Shown here in pieces: positions 1 through 10,518 of a stretch of DNA of 49,156 nucleotides. Within the stretch, counting starts at the first letter, position 1, and every line of letters starts with the position of its first letter. The translations under genes were made by a program, and so were the position numbers. The notes under the pieces were generated by a model, which saw nothing but the letters and a program-made list of their open reading frames with translations, had not been told where the DNA came from and made no database searches. This DNA comes from Pseudomonas cichorii (GTDB lineage: Bacteria > Pseudomonadota > Gammaproteobacteria > Pseudomonadales > Pseudomonadaceae): positions 1-49,156 of the forward strand of contig NZ_RBRE01000026.1 of the NCBI RefSeq assembly GCF_003700275.1, written 5' to 3'.

Positions 1-80
1 CAGAAGTTTTCAAAGTTTCCCTTGCAACTTCAACCACTTGCGCTTTGATCAACTTACCGTTGAACTTCAGCGGGAGGCGA

Positions 81-108
81 ATTCTACAGCACCCGGAGGC
101 GGTGTCAA
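81..108 (-). promoter_or_regulatory. rRNA operon promoter P2
   Basis: On the minus strand a TTGACA -35 (103-108) and a TAGAAT -10 (81-86) are separated by 16 bp and followed by a GC-rich discriminator. The sequence after it, running to base 1, resembles a Pseudomonas rrn leader, and P. aeruginosa has a 16S rRNA gene immediately after the homologous tyrosyl-tRNA synthetase gene. The 16S gene itself would lie just outside the left edge, so it is inferred rather than seen. Confidence 0.7.
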
Positions 109-236
109 ACTCTTTCTCTTACCGCTGTCGATCCAACCGCGACCGAAGCCTTCTTCGCTGACCGACCTGGCTAAACACTTGTAATCTATTGATCTACAAG
201 GCTTTTTCAGTTCCGTCTGCGCCGGAAGTGGGGCGA

Positions 237-264
237 ATTATAGAGAGATTAAATCGCCCGTCAA
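237..264 (-). promoter_or_regulatory. rRNA operon promoter P1
   Basis: A TTGACG -35 (259-264) and a perfect TATAAT -10 (237-242), 16 bp apart, read leftward on the minus strand. The discriminator is rich in C, as in stringently controlled rrn promoters. The -35 begins three bases after the tyrS stop codon, so no terminator fits between tyrS and this promoter. Confidence 0.75.
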
Positions 265-267
265 CCG

Positions 268-1479
268 TTAATTTGAACTTTCTTCCAAAACGAGGGTAAT
301 GCGCCCGAAAGCCTTCTTCCCCGCCTGGCAGACATGAGTCGCTCCCAGCTTGAATATAAAGGTGCGATCAACAACCTCACCATCTATACGCACACCACCA
401 GACGCCAGCAGATCACGAGCACCGGCAGAGTTCTTCACCAGACCTGCCTTATTAAGGACGGCTGCGATAGGCATATCTTCAGGGCCACCTACCGAAATCT
501 CCGGCAAGTCGTCCGGCAGCTCGCCATCCTTCATACGGTTACCCGCCGAACGATGCGCAGTCGCTGCAGCCTCTTCACCATGGAAACGGGCCACGATCTC
601 TTCGGCAAGCTTGATCTTGATGTCGCGCGGGTTCGCGCCGGCTTCACAGGCAGCCTTGAATTCACTGATCTCTTCCATGGAGCGGAAGCTCAACAATTCA
701 AAGTAACGCCACATCAAGGCATCCGGGATGGAAACCAGCTTGTTATAGATGACACCCGGCGCTTCCTGAATACCTACATAGTTACCCAGCGACTTGGACA
801 TCTTCTTGACGCCGTCCAGACCTTCCAGCAAAGGCATGGTCAGAATGCACTGCGCTTCCTGGCCATAGGCACGCTGCAGCTCGCGCCCCATCAGCAGGTT
901 GAACTTCTGGTCAGTACCGCCAAGCTCGACATCCGCACGCAATGCAACGGAGTCATAGCCTTGTACCAGCGGATACAGGAACTCATGAATGGCGATCGGC
1001 TGATTGGTCGTGTAGCGCTTGTCGAAGTCGTCACGCTCCAGCATCCGCGCAACGGTGTACTGCGAAGACAAGCGAATGAAGTCCGCAGGGCTGAGCTTGT
1101 CCATCCACGTGGAGTTGAACGCCACTTCGGTCTTGGCCGGGTCGAGGATCTTGAAAACCTGAGCCTTGTAAGTCTCGGCGTAATCCAGAACCTGTTCGCG
1201 CGTCAGCGGGGGACGAGTCGCGCTTTTACCGCTTGGGTCACCGATCATGCCGGTGAAGTCGCCAATCAGGAATATGACCTGATGCCCCAGATCCTGGAAC
1301 TGGCGCAGCTTGTTAATAAGGACGGTATGACCCAGATGCAGGTCGGGCGCAGTAGGGTCGAACCCTGCCTTGATACGCAGCGGCTGACCGCGCTTGAGTT
1401 TGGCGACCAGTTCGGCCTCGACCAGGAGTTCATCCGCACCACGCTTGATCAGCGCAAGCTGCTCTTCAACCGACTTCAT
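268..1479 (-). CDS. tyrS: Tyrosyl-tRNA synthetase
   Basis: Cytoplasmic class I aminoacyl-tRNA synthetase charging tRNA-Tyr, 403 aa. The HIGH-type signature appears as HLGH near residue 50 and the KMSKS loop as KKMSKS near residue 230. An S4 RNA-binding domain occupies the C-terminal ~60 residues. An in-frame start 16 codons upstream exists, but the ATG at 1479 gives the usual [14 protein letters not shown] start and has a G-rich Shine-Dalgarno. This is the Pseudomonas paralogue (TyrZ of P. aeruginosa) that sits beside an rrn operon, anmK and erpA. It is divergent from the M23 peptidase gene and ends at an rrn promoter. Confidence 0.95.
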   Translation of the reverse strand: MKSVEEQLALIKRGADELLVEAELVAKLKRGQPLRIKAGFDPTAPDLHLGHTVLINKLRQFQDLGHQVIFLIGDFTGMIGDPSGKSATRPPLTREQVLDYAETYKAQVFKILDPAKTEVAFNSTWMDKLSPADFIRLSSQYTVARMLERDDFDKRYTTNQPIAIHEFLYPLVQGYDSVALRADVELGGTDQKFNLLMGRELQRAYGQEAQCILTMPLLEGLDGVKKMSKSLGNYVGIQEAPGVIYNKLVSIPDALMWRYFELLSFRSMEEISEFKAACEAGANPRDIKIKLAEEIVARFHGEEAAATAHRSAGNRMKDGELPDDLPEISVGGPEDMPIAAVLNKAGLVKNSAGARDLLASGGVRIDGEVVDRTFIFKLGATHVCQAGKKAFGRITLVLEESSN

Positions 1480-1583
1480 ATCAGCCCCCAATTTAAAGGG
1501 AACCAACCATACAAGATCAGAGCCCAATTACAAGTTTTTGCCCGACACACAGCCACGAATCGGTCACCGATACGTAAGCAGGG

Positions 1584-1612
1584 TTGCTTCGAGCTGGATT
1601 TGGTTATATTTT
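1584..1612 (+). promoter_or_regulatory. Possible promoter of the M23 peptidase gene
   Basis: TTGCTT (1584-1589), a 17-bp spacer and TATTTT (1607-1612) lie about 70 bp upstream of the peptidase start in the divergent tyrS/peptidase interval. It is a fair sigma-70 match in an AT-rich stretch; overlapping alternatives such as TATACA are present. Confidence 0.35.
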
Positions 1613-1681
1613 ATACAGTTATTTCATCTTCATCATGTCATTCATCTTTTCCATTTCACCTTTTTCAAAGTCAAATTACCT

Positions 1682-3100
1682 ATGATCGACACACCACCGC
1701 CTAAAGCGCCCCCGCTTTATCCGAAGAGTCACCTGCTCGCTGCAAGCGGCATTGCCGCCTTGCTCAGCCTGGCTCTCCTGGTATTTCCTTCCAGCGAAGT
1801 AGAAGCAAAACGAACCAATCTGGTTCTTGATCTGGAAGCGCCTGCTGATCAGAGCGCACAAGATCAAGACGCTCAGCAAGCCACTCAAGCCACACCCGAA
1901 GACACTGTTTCACCTTTCGCCCAGATCGATAACGGCGAAGATCAGTCCACGGAAAACGCTTCTGCGCCGCAATCCCCGGCAACAGACATAAAGAGCCCGA
2001 ACCACAGGGAAGTCGTGGTAGCCAAGGGCGATACCCTGTCCACGCTGTTTGAAAAGGTCGGCCTGCCCGCAACGACGGTGCATGAGGTCATGGCCAGCGA
2101 CAAACAGGCCAAGCAGTTCAGTAAGCTGCAGAACGGCCAGGTTCTCCAGTTCGAGCTTTCGTCCGACGGTCAGCTCAAGCAACTGCATAGCAAGCTCAGC
2201 GAACTGGAAACCATCAGCCTCTCGAAAACCGATGGCGGCTTCACCTTCAATCGCGAAATCAGCAAGCCAACCGTACGTGAAACCTATGCTCACGCGGTCA
2301 TCAACAGCTCGCTTTCGTTGTCGGCACAACGCGCCGGCCTGTCCCACAGCATGACGATGGATATGGCCAATATCTTTGGCTACGACATCGACTTCGCCCA
2401 GGACATTCGCAAGGGCGACGAATTCGATGTGGTTTACGAGCAGAAAGTGATCAATGGCAAAACCGTAGGCACCGGCAACATCCTGTCTGCGCGCTTCACC
2501 AACCGCGGCAAGACCTACACCGCTGTCCGGTACACCAACAAGCAAGGCAATACCAATTACTACACCGCTGACGGCAACAGCATGCGCAAGGCTTTCATCC
2601 GCACGCCGGTCGACTTCGCCCGTATCAGCTCGATGTTCTCCATGGGCCGCAAACACCCCATCCTGAACAAGATCCGCGCTCACAAAGGCGTCGACTACGC
2701 AGCACCACGCGGTACGCCGATCAAGGCGACCGGTGATGGCAAGGTACTTCTGGCCGGGCGTCGTGGTGGATACGGCAATACCGTCATCATTCAGCATGGC
2801 GAGACTTACCGTACGCTTTACGGACACATGCAAGGCTTCGCCAAAGGCGTACAAACCGGCGGAACCGTCAAGCAAGGTCAAGTGATCGGCTATATTGGAA
2901 CAACCGGTCTGTCGACTGGCCCGCACTTGCACTATGAATTCCAGGTCAATGGCGTGCACGTCGATCCGCTCGGTCAGAAACTTCCAATGGCGGATCCGAT
3001 CGCCAAATCCGAAAAACAGCGGTTCATTCAGCAAAGCCAACCGTTGATGGCGCGTATGGACCAGGAAAAGGCCACCACGCTGGCCTCCAATAAAAGGTAA
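1682..3100 (+). CDS. M23 family peptidoglycan endopeptidase, MepM-like
   Basis: Envelope murein endopeptidase of 472 aa. A single N-terminal membrane anchor covers residues ~18-36. An OapA/LysM-like domain follows at about 100-150 (EVVVAKGDTLSTLFEKVG), then a Csd3-type linker domain. The LytM/M23 domain at ~335-440 has all expected zinc ligands: HKGVD (His and Asp) and HLHYEF (His-x-His). The frame is open further upstream; ATG 1682 was chosen because it places the signal anchor at the N-terminus, though its Shine-Dalgarno is weak. It ends 3 bp before anmK, so cell-wall cleavage and recycling genes are probably co-transcribed. Confidence 0.85.
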   Translation: MIDTPPPKAPPLYPKSHLLAASGIAALLSLALLVFPSSEVEAKRTNLVLDLEAPADQSAQDQDAQQATQATPEDTVSPFAQIDNGEDQSTENASAPQSPATDIKSPNHREVVVAKGDTLSTLFEKVGLPATTVHEVMASDKQAKQFSKLQNGQVLQFELSSDGQLKQLHSKLSELETISLSKTDGGFTFNREISKPTVRETYAHAVINSSLSLSAQRAGLSHSMTMDMANIFGYDIDFAQDIRKGDEFDVVYEQKVINGKTVGTGNILSARFTNRGKTYTAVRYTNKQGNTNYYTADGNSMRKAFIRTPVDFARISSMFSMGRKHPILNKIRAHKGVDYAAPRGTPIKATGDGKVLLAGRRGGYGNTVIIQHGETYRTLYGHMQGFAKGVQTGGTVKQGQVIGYIGTTGLSTGPHLHYEFQVNGVHVDPLGQKLPMADPIAKSEKQRFIQQSQPLMARMDQEKATTLASNKR

Positions 3101-4198
<1,098 letters not shown>

Positions 4199-4213
4199 TC
4201 GAAAGCAGAATGA

Positions 4214-4241
4214 AAAACGCCGCTCAAATACGCGGCGTTTT
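4214..4241. terminator. Bidirectional terminator between anmK and erpA
   Basis: A perfect 10-bp stem AAAACGCCGC / GCGGCGTTTT surrounds an 8-nt loop. A-runs and T-runs on both sides let it work in both directions for the convergent genes anmK (+) and erpA (-). Confidence 0.85.
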
Positions 4242-4261
4242 CATGTGTAGCAAGGCATGGA

Positions 4262-4612
4262 TCAGATCGAGAACGAAGAGCCACAGCCACAGGTCGTGGA
4301 AGCATTCGGGTTCTTGATCACGAAACGCGAACCTTCCAGCCCTTCCTGATAATCCACTTCAGCACCAGCCAGGTACTGGAAGCTCATCGGATCGACAACC
4401 AGGCTGACGCCTTCGCGCTCGACGATGGTGTCGTCATCGGCCACATCTTCATCGAAGGTGAAGCCATACTGGAAACCGGAACAACCACCGCCAGTCACGA
4501 AAACGCGCAGCTTGAGGCGGTCATTGCCCTCTTCATCGACCAGGGTTTTCACCTTGTGCGCGGCTCCCGGTGTGAATTCCAGAGCCGTGGGAGTAAAGGA
4601 TTCGACGCTCAT
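4262..4612 (-). CDS. erpA: A-type iron-sulfur carrier protein ErpA
   Basis: Carrier that transfers Fe-S clusters to apo-proteins, including those of isoprenoid synthesis; 116 aa. The three conserved cluster cysteines are visible: Cys44 in GGGCSGF and Cys108/Cys110 in the C-terminal CGCGSSF. Start ATG at 4612 has GGAGAA upstream. The gene is monocistronic, facing anmK across a terminator, with argC upstream on the same strand after ~150 bp. The -F-x-I tail and length fit ErpA better than IscA. Confidence 0.93.
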   Translation of the reverse strand: MSVESFTPTALEFTPGAAHKVKTLVDEEGNDRLKLRVFVTGGGCSGFQYGFTFDEDVADDDTIVEREGVSLVVDPMSFQYLAGAEVDYQEGLEGSRFVIKNPNASTTCGCGSSFSI

Positions 4613-4721
4613 GTCAGAGTTCTCCCGGCGTTAAGCCGTCATAATGCGTAATGACGGACATTATCCGCTTCTCCTAGAAAACCGGTCAACTATTGATGTG
4701 ATGAGTAGCGGCAAGCGGTCA

Positions 4722-4757
4722 AGCTACAAGCCGAAAATAGCTTGTAGCTTGTAGCTA
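4722..4757. repeat. AGCTACAAGC inverted repeat with partial extra copy
   Basis: AGCTACAAGC (4722-4731) and GCTTGTAGCT (4740-4749) form a 10-bp stem around an 8-nt loop, followed by another TGTAGCT unit. It lies downstream of argC. A short T-run follows the stem only weakly on the argC strand, so terminator function is possible but unproven. I recall similar AGCTACAAGC repeats between genes in other pseudomonads. Confidence 0.6.
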
Positions 4758-4763
4758 CCTTAC

Positions 4764-5798
4764 TTAAGGCATCATACCGGCATGCGACAGGCCCGAACGC
4801 TCGTCCAGGCCGAACAGAATGTTCATGTTCTGTACTGCCTGACCCGACGCGCCCTTGACCAGATTGTCGATAACCGAAAGCACGACAACCAGATCACCGC
4901 CCTGAGGACGATGCACCGCAATCCGGCAGACATTCGCACCGCGCACACTGCGAGTTTCCGGATGGCTGCCGGCTGGCATGACATCGACGAAAGGCTCATC
5001 GGCGTAACGTTTCTCGAACAGCGCCTGCAGGTCCACCGATTTGTCGACAACTGTCGCGTACAGGGTGGAGTGAATACCGCGAATCATCGGGGTCAGGTGC
5101 GGCACGAAGGTCAGGCCGACATCGCCACCGGCAGCACGACGCAGTCCCTGGCTGATTTCCGGCAGGTGACGATGCCCCTTGACGGCGTAAGCCTTGAAGC
5201 TTTCGTTGGCCTCAGAGTACAGCGAACCGAGGCTCAGGCCGCGACCAGCGCCACTGACACCCGACTTGCAGTCGGCAATCAGACGCGAGTTATCCGCAAG
5301 CCCGGCTTCCAGCAACGGCAGGAAACCCAATTGGGTTGCGGTCGGGTAGCAACCCGGCACGGCAATCAGGCGTGCATTCCTGATTTGCTCGCGATTGACT
5401 TCAGGCAAGCCGTATACCGCATCCTTGAGCAGCTCCGGCGCGCCATGAGGCTGGCCGTACCATTTGGCCCACTCGACCGGATCCTGAAGACGGAAGTCAG
5501 CCGACAGGTCGATGACCTTGGTGCCAGCAGCCAGCAGCTCGCCGGCCAGAGCGTGAGCGACACCGTGGGGCGTGGCGAAGAACACCACATCACAGGCGCC
5601 CAGCGTCTTGACGTCCGGCACGCTGAAGGCCAGGCCGTCGTAGTGGCCTCGCAGGTTCGGGTACATGTCGGCGACTGCAAGCCCGGCCTCCGAGCGAGAG
5701 GTAATCACCACCACTTCTGCTTGCGGATGCTGTGCCAACAGACGCAGCAGCTCGACTCCGGTGTAACCCGTGCCGCCGACGATACCGACCTTGACCAT
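4764..5798 (-). CDS. argC: N-acetyl-gamma-glutamyl-phosphate reductase
   Basis: NADPH-dependent reductase of arginine biosynthesis, 344 aa. The N-terminal nucleotide-binding fold shows [10 protein letters not shown] at residues 5-14, and the catalytic cysteine is Cys150 in VPGCYPTA. A histidine-rich GHRHLPEI motif follows near residue 210. The start ATG at 5798 is preceded by a G-rich stretch. It is divergent from hemJ across 133 bp. Length and motifs match the major ArgC type. Confidence 0.95.
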   Translation of the reverse strand: MVKVGIVGGTGYTGVELLRLLAQHPQAEVVVITSRSEAGLAVADMYPNLRGHYDGLAFSVPDVKTLGACDVVFFATPHGVAHALAGELLAAGTKVIDLSADFRLQDPVEWAKWYGQPHGAPELLKDAVYGLPEVNREQIRNARLIAVPGCYPTATQLGFLPLLEAGLADNSRLIADCKSGVSGAGRGLSLGSLYSEANESFKAYAVKGHRHLPEISQGLRRAAGGDVGLTFVPHLTPMIRGIHSTLYATVVDKSVDLQALFEKRYADEPFVDVMPAGSHPETRSVRGANVCRIAVHRPQGGDLVVVLSVIDNLVKGASGQAVQNMNILFGLDERSGLSHAGMMP

Positions 5799-5931
5799 AA
5801 CCTGCCCTCAACGAAACAACTGGAAAGCCGTCGATGATATGAGCCTATCGCCTCTGCGACAACCGACAACGTGACGTATGGAGGCTCAAGCCACTACTAT
5901 TCGGTCACCGTGAACCTGGGAATAACTAAAA

Positions 5932-6360
5932 ATGCTCTTTTTATGGGTCAAAGCGCTTCACATCGTTTCGATGGTCTGCTGGTTTGCAGGTCTTTTCTAT
6001 CTACCAAGGCTGTTCGTCTACCACTCGATGAGTGAAGACGCTGCCAGCAGGGAGCGCTTCTGTGTGATGGAGCGCAAGCTGTATCGGGCCATAATGGGAC
6101 CGGCCATGATCGCCACCCTGATTTTCGGCGGCTGGCTGATCAGCTTCAGCCCGTCCGGATATTTCAGCCAGGGCTGGATGCATGCAAAGCTGACCCTGGT
6201 CGTACTGTTGATCGGCTATCACCATATGTGCGGCGCGCAGGTCAAACGCTTTGCCCGCGGAGAAAAAGGTCGCAGCCATGTTTTTTATCGCTGGTTCAAT
6301 GAAGTCCCTGTAGTAATACTGCTGGCTATCGTCATTCTGGTGGTGGTCAAACCGTTCTAA
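5932..6360 (+). CDS. hemJ: Protoporphyrinogen IX oxidase, HemJ type
   Basis: Integral membrane enzyme of haem biosynthesis (UPF0093/HemJ family), 142 aa. Four hydrophobic segments are visible at about residues 3-24, 54-74, 85-100 and 124-140. The conserved His10 (WVKALHI), the WMHAKL motif and the HH pair near residue 98 fit the family. It is divergent from argC and followed after 92 bp by a DUF805 gene on the same strand. Confidence 0.9.
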   Translation: MLFLWVKALHIVSMVCWFAGLFYLPRLFVYHSMSEDAASRERFCVMERKLYRAIMGPAMIATLIFGGWLISFSPSGYFSQGWMHAKLTLVVLLIGYHHMCGAQVKRFARGEKGRSHVFYRWFNEVPVVILLAIVILVVVKPF

Positions 6361-6452
6361 TCAATCCGGGGTGGTCATACCGGTGCCGGTAGCCACCCCA
6401 GCATTGATGGCAAGGCACTACGCTTTTTATATCGAGACAAGGAAAGCCCTTC

Positions 6453-7358
6453 ATGGCCGATACCCACTTCAAGATCATGTTTGAAGGGCAGTTACGCACC
6501 GGCGTTGAGCTGGAAACCGCAAAACTCAATCTGGCCCGGCTGTTCAAGAGCGAACCGCCGGCCGTCGAGCGACTGTTCAACGGCAATCCTGTATCACTCA
6601 AGCGCGGGCTGTCTCACACAGAAGCCCAGCGATATATCCAGGCGCTCAACGATGCAGGCGTCGAAGCACACATCGAGCCCGATCCGGAGATCAGCCTGAG
6701 CCTGGACGAGATCGACCAGCCGCGTCCTGATCGCGCCCCTGTCGAACACGCTCAGGCGTCCTCACCCTATGCGCCACCCAAGGCAGATGTCACAAGCGAC
6801 CTGCCCAGGTATTCAACGCTGCGGATATTCAGCATTCAGGGCCGTATCGGTCGCTTGCGTTATCTGGCCTGGAGCCTGGCATTGATAGCCGCCAGCCTGG
6901 CGGCAACAAGCATCTGCTTTGCCGTCCTGAGCGTGTCACTGGTTGGCGGCGGGCTGTTGAGCACGATAGCCTTCGCAGCATTTGTTATCGTCAGCGTGCA
7001 GATTGGCACACAGCGCCTTCACGATGCAGGCTGGTCCGGATGGCTTCTGCTGCTTAATCTCGCGCCCTTCATAGGCGGTATCTTTCCGTTCCTGATGCTG
7101 CTGATACCGGGCAACACAGGGCCCAACAAATACGGCGCGCCACCGCCGCCGAACTCGCGCGCAGTAAAGGTGCTGGTCGGTCTCGGGCTTGTCTTGCTTG
7201 CGCTGTTCGTCACGATCATGCTCAACAGCGGTGTCGAGGTCTTGAAAAGAGAACTCGAAACCACGGCCAGCGAATACGAACAATCCCTGCCCTACGACGA
7301 TGATTCCGACAGCAATGAGGCTCAGCCCGCCGCACCGACTCCCGGTAAAATGTTTTAA
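6453..7358 (+). CDS. DUF805 membrane protein with N-terminal extension
   Basis: 301 aa of unknown function. Residues 1-80 are a soluble domain (KIMFEGQLRTGVELETAKLNL) resembling small N-terminal domains fused to DUF805 in Pseudomonas. Residues ~125-245 are the DUF805 region with several membrane segments and the signatures GRIGRLRYL, QRLHDAGWSGW and PGNTGPNKYG. The C-terminus is acidic and soluble after a last membrane helix. Start ATG 6453 follows AAGGAAAG. Role not known; a local envelope or stress function is conceivable but not supported by the sequence. Confidence 0.8.
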   Translation: MADTHFKIMFEGQLRTGVELETAKLNLARLFKSEPPAVERLFNGNPVSLKRGLSHTEAQRYIQALNDAGVEAHIEPDPEISLSLDEIDQPRPDRAPVEHAQASSPYAPPKADVTSDLPRYSTLRIFSIQGRIGRLRYLAWSLALIAASLAATSICFAVLSVSLVGGGLLSTIAFAAFVIVSVQIGTQRLHDAGWSGWLLLLNLAPFIGGIFPFLMLLIPGNTGPNKYGAPPPPNSRAVKVLVGLGLVLLALFVTIMLNSGVEVLKRELETTASEYEQSLPYDDDSDSNEAQPAAPTPGKMF

Positions 7359-7434
7359 CCAGGACATCACGTAATACGTTGCTCACAACACAGCTCAAAG
7401 AAAGCTGGCAGCAACACGCTCAATGGAGAAATGC

Positions 7435-8211
7435 ATGACCCGTTACGCCCTGATCACAGGCGCTTCCAGCGGTATTGGCCTGGCCATGGCCGAAGCCCTG
7501 GCACGTCGCGGGCACAATCTGCTGCTGGTCGCCCGCCATCGCGATCGCCTGGAAAGTATCGCCATCGAACTGACCCAGCGTTTTGGCGTGGAAGTGCTGT
7601 TTCGTGCCTGCGACCTGGGCGAACCGCTGCGTCTGTCAGGCTTTCTGCTGGAACTGGAAGATGGCGCGCATCAGATCGACCTGCTGGTCAACAGTGCCGG
7701 CATCGGGACCTGCGGCCCGTTTCTGGCCCAGGAGTGGGCTGCCGAGCAGGACCTGATCGACCTGAACATCCTTGCCCTCACCCGCCTGTGCCACACCGTT
7801 GGTAACCTGATGGCGCTGCAGGGCGGCGGCCAGATTCTCAACGTAGCTTCGGTTGCAGCTTTCCAGCCGGGCCCCTGGATGAGCACTTATTACGCGAGCA
7901 AAGCCTACGTACTGCATTTTTCCGAAGGATTACGCGAAGAGGTGAAGAAAAACGGTGTAAAGGTTTCGGTGCTCTGCCCTGGACCAACCCGTACGCCGTT
8001 CTTTCGCACTGCCCAGCTCAAGGTGAACGACGAAAAGATGATGACCCCCGAAGAGGTGGCATTGTATACAGTGCGTGCGCTGGCAAAAAACAAGGCTGTT
8101 ATCATCCCTAGGCTACGAAACAGATTATGGGCGTTCGGCCCGCGGCTCGGTTCGCGCTGGCTGGTTCGGCAAATCAGCGGCTTTATCAATAAGTCCTGCT
8201 GCCCACGCTGA
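7435..8211 (+). CDS. Short-chain dehydrogenase/reductase, DltE-like
   Basis: NAD(P)-dependent oxidoreductase of 258 aa; substrate unknown. The Rossmann motif GASSGIG is at residues 9-15, NSAG near 86, and the catalytic Tyr-x3-Lys (YYASK) near 155. The start at 7435 was chosen over an in-frame ATG four codons upstream because GGAG (7425-7428) has proper spacing to it. The C-terminus is basic and may be membrane-associated. It is followed by the HIT gene. Confidence 0.85.
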   Translation: MTRYALITGASSGIGLAMAEALARRGHNLLLVARHRDRLESIAIELTQRFGVEVLFRACDLGEPLRLSGFLLELEDGAHQIDLLVNSAGIGTCGPFLAQEWAAEQDLIDLNILALTRLCHTVGNLMALQGGGQILNVASVAAFQPGPWMSTYYASKAYVLHFSEGLREEVKKNGVKVSVLCPGPTRTPFFRTAQLKVNDEKMMTPEEVALYTVRALAKNKAVIIPRLRNRLWAFGPRLGSRWLVRQISGFINKSCCPR

Positions 8212-8292
8212 GTAATAAATAGTTATTGCCCGGCAAACACGAACTCATTGCTTCAAGCTTTGACCCATCCACCCCAAAAGGAGCAAACGGCT

Positions 8293-8631
8293 GTGGAGAC
8301 TTTGTTTACCAAGATCATCAACCGGGAAATACCGGCCAGGATCATCTATGAAGACGATCAGGTACTGGCCTTCCACGATATCGCCCCTCAGGCGCCCGTA
8401 CATTTTCTGGTCATTCCGAAAAAACCCATCCGTACCCTCAATGACCTGACCGAAGAAGACAAGGGTCTGGCGGGCCACATTCTTTTCACGGCCCAGCGTC
8501 TGGCAAGGGAGCTGGGCTGCGAAGAGGGTTTCCGGGTGGTCATGAACTGCAATGAACTTGGTGGACAGACCGTCTATCACATTCACATGCATGTTCTGGG
8601 TCAGCGTCAGATGAACTGGCCGCCGGGCTGA
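8293..8631 (+). CDS. HIT family nucleotide-binding protein (HinT-like)
   Basis: Purine nucleotide phosphoramidase/hydrolase family protein of about 112 aa. The histidine triad HIHMHV lies near the C-terminus, and the N-terminal part shows IPARIIYEDDQVLAFHDI. The likely start is GTG 8293 with AAAAGGAG upstream; an ATG-like extension further upstream would add non-conserved residues. In other pseudomonads a similar HIT gene sits just ahead of coq7, as here. Confidence 0.85.
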   Translation: METLFTKIINREIPARIIYEDDQVLAFHDIAPQAPVHFLVIPKKPIRTLNDLTEEDKGLAGHILFTAQRLARELGCEEGFRVVMNCNELGGQTVYHIHMHVLGQRQMNWPPG

Positions 8632-8651
8632 GCCGGTTTTTCAATGGCTTG

Positions 8652-8700
8652 CATCCTGTCGATGCCATTAAATGGCCCATTTGCTGGCCCTGACAGGATG
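8652..8700. repeat. Inverted repeat in the HIT-coq7 interval
   Basis: CATCCTGTC (8652-8660) and GACAGGATG (8692-8700) pair perfectly over 9 bp, enclosing a smaller palindrome GCCATT-A-AATGGC (8664-8676). No T-run follows, so a terminator is unlikely. It could fold in the leader of the coq7 transcript. Confidence 0.45.
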
Positions 8701-8767
8701 ATCCAGCTCAAGCCGGACCGCTCTGATTGGGGTAAACTGGCCAGCATGGACCTATCCGGAGGTGCCC

Positions 8768-9415
8768 ATGGCTACCGAACGTCACTACTCTCCCCTTGAT
8801 CGTCTGCTGCTGCAGGCCGACAGCGCGATGCGCACGTTGCTGCCTTCCAGCGGACACTCTCATCGGCCATCCCCCGCCATCCTGCGCCCCGAGCACAAGA
8901 TGAATGATGTCGATACCCGGCATGTGGCCGGTCTGATGCGCATCAACCATACCGGCGAAGTCTGTGCACAGGCGTTGTATCAGGGCCAGGCCCTGACCGC
9001 CAGGCTGCCAAAGATACGCAAGGCCATGGAACATGCCGCCGAGGAAGAAATCGATCATCTGGTCTGGTGCGAACAACGCATTCATCAGTTGGGCAGTCAT
9101 ACCAGCGTGCTCAATCCGCTGTTCTATGGCTTGTCCTTCGGCATCGGCGCCGCTGCCGGCCTGATCAGCGACAGGGTCAGCCTGGGGTTTGTAGCCGCGA
9201 CCGAAGATCAGGTCTGCAAACACCTGAACGAACATCTGGAGCAGTTACCGGCCGAGGATGAAAAGTCCCGGGCGATTCTGGAGCAGATGCGCATGGACGA
9301 AGAACAGCACGCCGAAACGGCGCTGGAAGCAGGCGGCTTTCGCTTCCCTGCCCCGGTCAAGTTCGGCATGAGCATTCTGGCCAAGGTCATGACCAAGAGC
9401 ACTTACCGGGTCTGA
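8768..9415 (+). CDS. coq7: 2-polyprenyl-3-methyl-6-methoxy-1,4-benzoquinone monooxygenase
   Basis: Di-iron hydroxylase of ubiquinone synthesis, 215 aa. The iron ligands are visible in [16 protein letters not shown] and MDEEQHAE (Glu/His of two E-x-x-H motifs). ATG 8768 is preceded by GGAGG at ideal spacing; a GTG six bases upstream falls inside the Shine-Dalgarno and was rejected. The gene ends at a strong bidirectional terminator facing speD. Confidence 0.93.
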   Translation: MATERHYSPLDRLLLQADSAMRTLLPSSGHSHRPSPAILRPEHKMNDVDTRHVAGLMRINHTGEVCAQALYQGQALTARLPKIRKAMEHAAEEEIDHLVWCEQRIHQLGSHTSVLNPLFYGLSFGIGAAAGLISDRVSLGFVAATEDQVCKHLNEHLEQLPAEDEKSRAILEQMRMDEEQHAETALEAGGFRFPAPVKFGMSILAKVMTKSTYRV

Positions 9416-9441
9416 TCGCTCAAAAAGCATGCACGCACAAA

Positions 9442-9465
9442 AAAGGCGCCTTGATCGGCGCCTTT
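9442..9465. terminator. Bidirectional terminator between coq7 and speD
   Basis: AAAGGCGCC / GGCGCCTTT forms a perfect 9-bp stem with a TTGATC loop. It has A-rich and T-rich flanks in both orientations and serves the convergent genes coq7 (+) and speD (-). Confidence 0.85.
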
Positions 9466-9481
9466 CTTGTTTGTACTGGAG

Positions 9482-10276
9482 TCAGACGGTCACGTTACGG
9501 CCGTAGAAGATTTCCAGCATTTCGTGCTTCACCTTGGCGGTGACCTCTTCACGCTGTTCAGCGGAGAGGTTGCTGGTCGCGTCGCCGAACAGGTAGTTAT
9601 CCAGTTCAAACTCCTTGAGCAGCATTTTGGTGTGGAACAGGTTCTCCTGGTACACGTTGACGTCGGTCATCTGGTAACCGTTGCGCGTGTCTTCGGAGAG
9701 ATAGTTCTGGATCGAGTTGATCTCGTGATCGATGAAGTGTTTCTTGCCTTCGACGTCACGTGTGAAGCCGCGTACGCGATAGTCGACGGTCACGATATCG
9801 GACTCGAACTTGTGAATCAGGTAGTTCAGCGCTTTAAGCGGTGAAATCACGCCACAGGTCGACACATCGATGTCCACGCGGAAAGTCGCGATGCCATCGA
9901 CCGGATGAATTTCCGGATAGGTGTGAACCGTGATGTGGCTCTTGTCCAGGTGGGCCAGAATGGTTTCCGGCAGCGGACCTGGCGACTCTTCGATCTGGCT
10001 TTCGGTAGGCGTTACCGGCTGCTCGGAGATCAGAATGGTCACACTGGCACCCTGAGGATCGTAATCCTGACGAGCGATGTTCAGGATATTGGCACCAATG
10101 ATATCGACAACATCGGTCAGAATCCGCGTCAGGCGTTCGGCGTCATACACACTGTTGATGTATTCGACGTAGGCCTGCTGGTCCTGCGGAGTTTCCGCAT
10201 AGCAGATGTCATAGATATTGAAGCTCAAGGTCTTTGTCAGGTTATTGAACCCGTGGAGCTTGAGTTTGCTTTTCAC
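9482..10276 (-). CDS. speD: S-adenosylmethionine decarboxylase proenzyme
   Basis: Makes decarboxylated SAM for spermidine synthesis; cytoplasmic, 264 aa, the length of the E. coli enzyme. The Ser that becomes the pyruvoyl cofactor is Ser113 in [14 protein letters not shown]; self-cleavage occurs between Lys and Ser. Start is GTG at 10276, giving the family start [12 protein letters not shown]. An extension of 15 residues upstream is not conserved. The upstream Shine-Dalgarno is weak (GAGAG). Confidence 0.93.
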   Translation of the reverse strand: MKSKLKLHGFNNLTKTLSFNIYDICYAETPQDQQAYVEYINSVYDAERLTRILTDVVDIIGANILNIARQDYDPQGASVTILISEQPVTPTESQIEESPGPLPETILAHLDKSHITVHTYPEIHPVDGIATFRVDIDVSTCGVISPLKALNYLIHKFESDIVTVDYRVRGFTRDVEGKKHFIDHEINSIQNYLSEDTRNGYQMTDVNVYQENLFHTKMLLKEFELDNYLFGDATSNLSAEQREEVTAKVKHEMLEIFYGRNVTV

Positions 10277-10518
10277 CGTTAAAAACTCTCTATATATATG
10301 CGGCGCCGGCCGCGTGATCAAGCATGCCCGTCAGATGAGCGGCGCTCAGCTGCGTAGGACGGTTAACACCTCTTCGCGTTGGCGATTTTGGTTGTCTGTT
10401 CTGGCGCTGCGGCAGAAAACCCATGCACGCGGCGCCTGAAAAAGTCGCGCATTATGCAGACGTAAGAAGCCATCTGCCAGAGTGTGCGCCGTTTTTATGA
10501 TCGTTGGATGTCGATGAC

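Noticed and set aside
334..1704. Long open frame antisense to tyrS
   Set aside because: It mirrors a well-conserved gene, has no recognisable domain and no ribosome-binding site. Such frames are common opposite GC-rich genes.
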